The position numbers and the translations under genes were made by a program. Source: Sulfurimonas sp. (lineage in GTDB: Bacteria; Campylobacterota; Campylobacteria; Campylobacterales; Sulfurimonadaceae). Taken from it: DNA of 8,453 nucleotides. Location of the stretch: positions 1-8,453 of the forward strand of contig JAGHAW010000059.1 of NCBI GenBank assembly GCA_021161305.1, in the 5' to 3' direction. Positions 5,725-8,453 of this stretch are shown here, one piece after another. Numbering within the stretch: position 1 is the first letter of the stretch; every line of letters starts with the position of its first letter. Under the pieces are notes generated by a model, which worked only from the letters and a program-made list of their open reading frames with translations, ran no database searches and was not told the origin of the DNA.

Positions 5725-7086
5725 TTGAGTTTGGATAGATTTTTATACTTTTTTATACTTTTTTTTGCTCTACTGTTTATTGGCTGTTCTTCAAAAGATA
5801 TTGAACCAAAAAAAGAACTTGAAAAAGAACAAGAGAAAGAACATGAGAAAAGTACAGGCATATACGATTTAGAAAATATACCTCAAGATATAACTATATT
5901 TACTAAAAATCTTGATGAAGATGTTAATTTTTATGATATCCAAAAAAAATATGAAAAATATTACTTTAGAGTATGGAATCTTGATAGACCAAGTGAAACT
6001 TTAGAAGCAGTCAAATGGTCGTTTAGATCATATAGAGTTGATAACAGTTATGGAGAAAATCTACAACCACTAAAAAAAGATTTCTTTGATAAAATGTATG
6101 AAAATGCAAATTTTAGTGAATATGCAACCGTAAATAGAAAAGCAATTACTCTAAAACATCTGAATATTAGAGCTTTCCCTACTCTAAGACCTCTACTCAA
6201 AGACCCTTCTTTAGCTGGAGAGGGCTTCCCTTTTGATTATCTTCAAAATAGTAGTATATCAGCAAATAAGCCAATTTTCGTTTCACACTTTTCTAAAGAC
6301 AGAGAATGGGTCTATATATTTAGCAGTTTTGCTTCTGGATGGGTAGAGAGTTCAGATATTGTCTTTTTACAAAACAGAGATATTGAAACTTGGCAAAAAG
6401 CAGAACAGATTTTACTAACAAAAGAGAATATTCCTCTATATAGTATAGATGGAGAATTTCTCTTTAGTTCAAAAATTGGTATGATGTTAGCACTTATAGA
6501 AGAGAAAAAAGATGAATATATAGTCTTGGGTATTTCTAAGTATAAAAATTCAGAACCACTTTATGTTAAAGTGAAAGTATCAAAAAACATAGCACATAAA
6601 AATATTTTAACCATAAATAGAGATAATCTAAACACTGTTATAAATGAAGTGTCTTTATCAAACTATGGCTGGGGTGGTATGTATGGTCAGAGAGATTGTT
6701 CATCTACAATTCGTGATATATTTGCACCATTTGGTATATGGTTGCCTAGAAACTCCTCTCAGCAAGCAAAAATTGGTAAGATAATCTCTCTAAAAGATTT
6801 AAGTGATGAAGAAAAGATAAAACTTATTAAAGATAAAGCCATTGCATTTGAGACACTTCTTTATAAAAGGGGTCATATACTTTTATATGTGGGAATATAT
6901 AATGATGAGATTGTAGTTCTTCATAATACTTGGGGTATAAAGGTTGAAAAAGATGAAATATCTGGCAGGATTATCATAGGTAAAACAATTCTAAGCAGTT
7001 TAAAACTTGGGAAAAATCAAAAAAATTACGACGAAAAATCTGAACTACTGAAAAACTTGACTAGTATGAATATTCTAACTAACTAA
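5725..7086 (+). CDS. SH3b-domain NlpC/P60 (C40) peptidoglycan hydrolase, lipoprotein
   Basis: This 453-residue protein begins at a TTG placed nine bases after AAAGGA (5711-5716); no ATG gives a complete signal sequence, which decides the start. The signal peptide ends in a lipobox-like FIGC with lipidated Cys21, followed by a charged Lys/Glu-rich spacer (about 29-42). Order of parts fits the family with an N-terminal stabilising domain, bacterial SH3 domains (about 145-285, e.g. RAFPTLRPL and GWVESSDI) and a C-terminal NlpC/P60 domain. Catalytic residues are Cys325 in QRDCSST, His384 in RGHILLYVG and probably His400 in VLHNTWG. Relatives cut gamma-D-glutamyl-diaminopimelate bonds in peptidoglycan stem peptides, usually with a free N-terminal L-Ala. 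It should sit in the periplasm on a membrane anchor. It follows the S24 repressor by 16 bases and probably shares its promoter. Its stop overlaps the opposing gene's stop by four bases. Confidence 0.9.
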   Translation: MSLDRFLYFFILFFALLFIGCSSKDIEPKKELEKEQEKEHEKSTGIYDLENIPQDITIFTKNLDEDVNFYDIQKKYEKYYFRVWNLDRPSETLEAVKWSFRSYRVDNSYGENLQPLKKDFFDKMYENANFSEYATVNRKAITLKHLNIRAFPTLRPLLKDPSLAGEGFPFDYLQNSSISANKPIFVSHFSKDREWVYIFSSFASGWVESSDIVFLQNRDIETWQKAEQILLTKENIPLYSIDGEFLFSSKIGMMLALIEEKKDEYIVLGISKYKNSEPLYVKVKVSKNIAHKNILTINRDNLNTVINEVSLSNYGWGGMYGQRDCSSTIRDIFAPFGIWLPRNSSQQAKIGKIISLKDLSDEEKIKLIKDKAIAFETLLYKRGHILLYVGIYNDEIVVLHNTWGIKVEKDEISGRIIIGKTILSSLKLGKNQKNYDEKSELLKNLTSMNILTN

Positions 7087-7388
7087 GCTTTTATATCCAA
7101 AAGTGAGCCAAGTACATCATCTTGTGCTTTGATAGCAACAATATTCACAGCCACTGCATCTTCTGCGATTATCTGATCTGGTAGTTCTTTGGCTAAATCT
7201 GTTTGACTCTTAGTAGAGCCTGTATCATCAGCCATACTGATGTTTGGAGTTACCGAACCTCCATCATCTGACATTCTTACATCACTAGGAATAAAGCCAT
7301 CCGTATTTACATTTGCAACATTGTTCGCATTTGTATTCATCATTGTTTGATGGGCTTGAATAGATGAGATATTGTTTGAAATATTCAT
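7083..7388 (-). CDS. Minimal flagellar rod/hook-family protein (FlgB/FlgC/FlgG-like ends only)
   Basis: The 101-residue protein has the N-terminal flagellar basal-body rod signature: MNISNNISSIQAHQTMMNT followed by ANNVANVNTDGF (residues 21-32), the classic ANNxANxxTxGF motif. Its C-terminus, DLAKELPDQIIAEDAVAVNI through DDVLGSLLDIKA (64-101), resembles the C-terminal helix of the same family (L-x-xE-x-xxxI-x-A-xxA-x-xN, ending LG-x-LL-x-I). Only a ~30-residue Ser/Asp/Gly-rich linker separates them, so the central domains are absent; FlgB and FlgC are typically 130-150 residues. The two helices normally pair in the coiled-coil tube of rod, hook and filament junction. AAGGAG lies eight bases before the ATG and TATAAT (7417-7412) about 23 bases before it. 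The gene stands apart from a flagellar operon, and its stop overlaps the NlpC/P60 stop. Which axial protein it equals, if any, is unclear, so no symbol is given. Confidence 0.7.
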   Translation of the reverse strand: MNISNNISSIQAHQTMMNTNANNVANVNTDGFIPSDVRMSDDGGSVTPNISMADDTGSTKSQTDLAKELPDQIIAEDAVAVNIVAIKAQDDVLGSLLDIKA

Positions 7389-7411
7389 AACATACTCCTT
7401 GCTAATTAGTC

Positions 7412-7417
7412 ATTATA
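7412..7417 (-). promoter_or_regulatory. Probable -10 box of the mini-rod gene promoter
   Basis: On the minus strand a perfect TATAAT is preceded by TAC and followed, about seven bases on, by the expected start point near 7405. The leader would be ~17 bases and carries AAGGAG (7400-7395). No convincing -35 box occurs at the right distance (7435-7440 reads ACTTAT). No flagellar sigma-28 or sigma-54 pattern was seen in the 7389-7458 gap. Confidence 0.45.
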
Positions 7418-7458
7418 GTATTAAAAGTATAAAGATAAGTTTATAAATTGGAAGTAGT

Positions 7459-7485
7459 ATGGCATGTAGAAATTCTACATGCCAT
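7459..7485 (-). terminator. Perfect 13-bp hairpin after dapD, probable terminator
   Basis: ATGGCATGTAGAA (7459-7471) is followed after one base by its exact reverse complement (7473-7485). The hairpin begins 16 bases past the dapD stop codon (7504-7502) and lies before the mini-rod gene promoter, where a transcription stop would be expected. No clear run of T follows it on the minus strand, so it may work with Rho, stabilise the mRNA 3' end or act as a protein-binding dyad. The call rests on structure and position. Confidence 0.5.
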
Positions 7486-7501
7486 AAAGAAAAGAGATAT
7501 A

Positions 7502-8453
7502 TTAATGTAAGTCAGCGTTAAGTTTAATTTCTCTAGTTGAGCGAGAAGCTGTAATCTCACCAGTCATAGAGTTTTGTCTAAAGTGAATACCATTAAGTCC
7601 TGCTAAATCTTTACATTTGAAAATTTCACCTTCCATAGTTAAGTTTGGATTAGCTTTTTGAATCTTAGCAAGTTCTTTAGGATAAACCCCAACTTTAGTA
7701 CCTTCTAAAATCGCTAAACCAGCATCGATAATACAAGCATCACCTAAAGGAATACCACAAGTTGAGTTAGCGCCTAAAAGAGAGTTTTTACCTACAGAAA
7801 TAGGATTACCATCTGTGCCACTAAGAACACCTAAGATAGAAGCCCCACCACCAACATCTGAACCGTCACCAACGATAGCAGAAGAAGAGATACGACCCTC
7901 AACCATAACCGCACCAGTGGTTCCAGCATTGAAGTTGATGTATGAAGCACCTGGCATAACAGTAGTTCCAGCTGCAAGTTGTGCACCAAATCTTACTTTT
8001 GAAGTATCTAAGATTCTAGTGTTATCAGCAGGTATGATATGTTGTAAGAATCTTGGAAATTTATCTATAAAGTCAATATGAGGATACTCATTTGCTAATT
8101 TTAACTCAATCTCAAACTCTCTTAAATAGTCAAGTTCTATAGGTTGACCGTTTGACCAAGCTACATTAGGTAAGGCACCAAATGCACCATTTAAGTTAAT
8201 TTCTCTAAGATTTACTTTTGCTTGTGACATCGCATAAAGTTTTAAATAAGATGCTTCAACACTTTCTAATGGAACATCATCAAAGATAAATGTTACTTTA
8301 AATTCACCTTCAAGAGAACCACTATTTACGATTTGAGAATAAAGAGCTGAAACAACTTGAATATTTTTATGAGCATCCCCATGAGCCTCTTCTGAGTAAG
8401 GAGTAAAAGCACTTAAACATCTCTTTAAAAACTCTAAGTTAATATCACAAACA
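7502..8453 (-). CDS. dapD: 2,3,4,5-tetrahydropyridine-2,6-dicarboxylate N-succinyltransferase (5' end beyond right edge)
   Basis: The minus-strand frame stays open from the stop at 7502 to the window edge, giving ~316 C-terminal residues. The ATG at 8230 is internal: upstream codons read sensibly (e.g. EGEFKVTFIFDDVPLESVEA, then SYLKLYA) with no ribosome-binding site, and the epsilonproteobacterial enzyme is about 380-400 residues. The C-terminal half is a left-handed beta helix of hexapeptide repeats (VRFGAQLAAGTTVMPGASYI, AVMVEGRISSSAIVGDGSDV, GGGASILGVLSGTDG, ISVGKNSLLGANSTCGIPLG), typical of acyltransferases that act as trimers. The enzyme transfers succinyl from succinyl-CoA to tetrahydrodipicolinate in the cytoplasm, in the succinylase branch of diaminopimelate and lysine synthesis, supplying peptidoglycan precursor. 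A perfect hairpin follows the stop. Its promoter lies outside the window. Confidence 0.95.
   Translation of the reverse strand, partial: VCDINLEFLKRCLSAFTPYSEEAHGDAHKNIQVVSALYSQIVNSGSLEGEFKVTFIFDDVPLESVEASYLKLYAMSQAKVNLREINLNGAFGALPNVAWSNGQPIELDYLREFEIELKLANEYPHIDFIDKFPRFLQHIIPADNTRILDTSKVRFGAQLAAGTTVMPGASYINFNAGTTGAVMVEGRISSSAIVGDGSDVGGGASILGVLSGTDGNPISVGKNSLLGANSTCGIPLGDACIIDAGLAILEGTKVGVYPKELAKIQKANPNLTMEGEIFKCKDLAGLNGIHFRQNSMTGEITASRSTREIKLNADLH

Noticed and set aside
5427..5861. Minus-strand open frame of 144 codons
   Set aside because: It spans the ends of two well-supported plus-strand genes, is Ser/Phe/Lys/Tyr-rich and resembles no protein.
5049..7086. Prophage remnant (repressor plus wall hydrolase as lysis gene)
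   Set aside because: No integrase, tail, capsid, holin or att repeats are visible; the hydrolase is a host-type lipoprotein with SH3b domains.
7459..7485. Second operator for the S24 repressor because of ATGGCA/TGCCAT
   Set aside because: The half-sites are in the opposite order and sit at the base of a long perfect hairpin, so the shared bases are probably coincidence.

Overview
The window looks like a chromosomal segment from a free-living Campylobacterota (epsilonproteobacterial) species, probably Sulfurimonas or a close relative. This rests on low GC, genes packed in short operons, an apparent ortholog of the Campylobacter/Helicobacter motor-scaffold protein PflB, a flagellar sigma-54-type promoter, and a large DapD of the hexapeptide-repeat type found in this phylum. 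It is an inference from gene content and protein style; no database was searched.

Layout from left to right. Bases 1-71 hold the last codons of a gene that reads like the ATP-binding C-terminus of a sensor histidine kinase. Bases ~165-359 hold a decayed 3' remnant of serS (seryl-tRNA synthetase), with an internal deletion and the motif 3 arginine lost. Six bases later begins an lpxR-type outer-membrane lipid A deacylase gene, followed by a patatin-like phospholipase gene and then pflB, a TPR scaffold of the flagellar motor. From memory, serS directly precedes pflB in C. jejuni and H. pylori, so the remnant probably marks the ancestral serS site, now occupied by two lipid-hydrolase genes. A well-spaced sigma-54 promoter (GG-N10-GC) lies in the 50 bp before pflB and would tie it to the flagellar middle-gene regulon.

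One base after the pflB stop codon comes the most striking object in the window: a non-coding 270-bp element (4655-4924) that is symmetric at several nested levels about a single centre at ~4789. It has a 27-bp outer inverted repeat with one mismatch, two internal hairpins each with a perfect 14-bp base and a 14-bp palindromic tip sharing TACTAGTA, and the short dyad CCCTTCGGG exactly in the middle. Matching sequence blocks recur in inverted orientation, while the stretches between them differ but still pair. It could be a non-autonomous mobile element or a structured DNA/RNA element.

Further right, a sigma-70 promoter overlapped by an inverted-repeat operator drives a CI/LexA-like S24-peptidase repressor gene, apparently co-transcribed with an SH3b-NlpC/P60 cell-wall hydrolase lipoprotein that starts with TTG. 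That gene ends in a 4-bp tail-to-tail overlap with a minus-strand gene for a 101-residue protein holding only the two ends of the flagellar rod/hook fold. The last gene, on the minus strand, is dapD (lysine/diaminopimelate synthesis). It runs off the right edge and is followed by a perfect 13-bp hairpin, probably its terminator.

Common themes are the envelope (lipid A, phospholipid, peptidoglycan and its precursor diaminopimelate) and the flagellar motor (PflB and the mini-rod protein).
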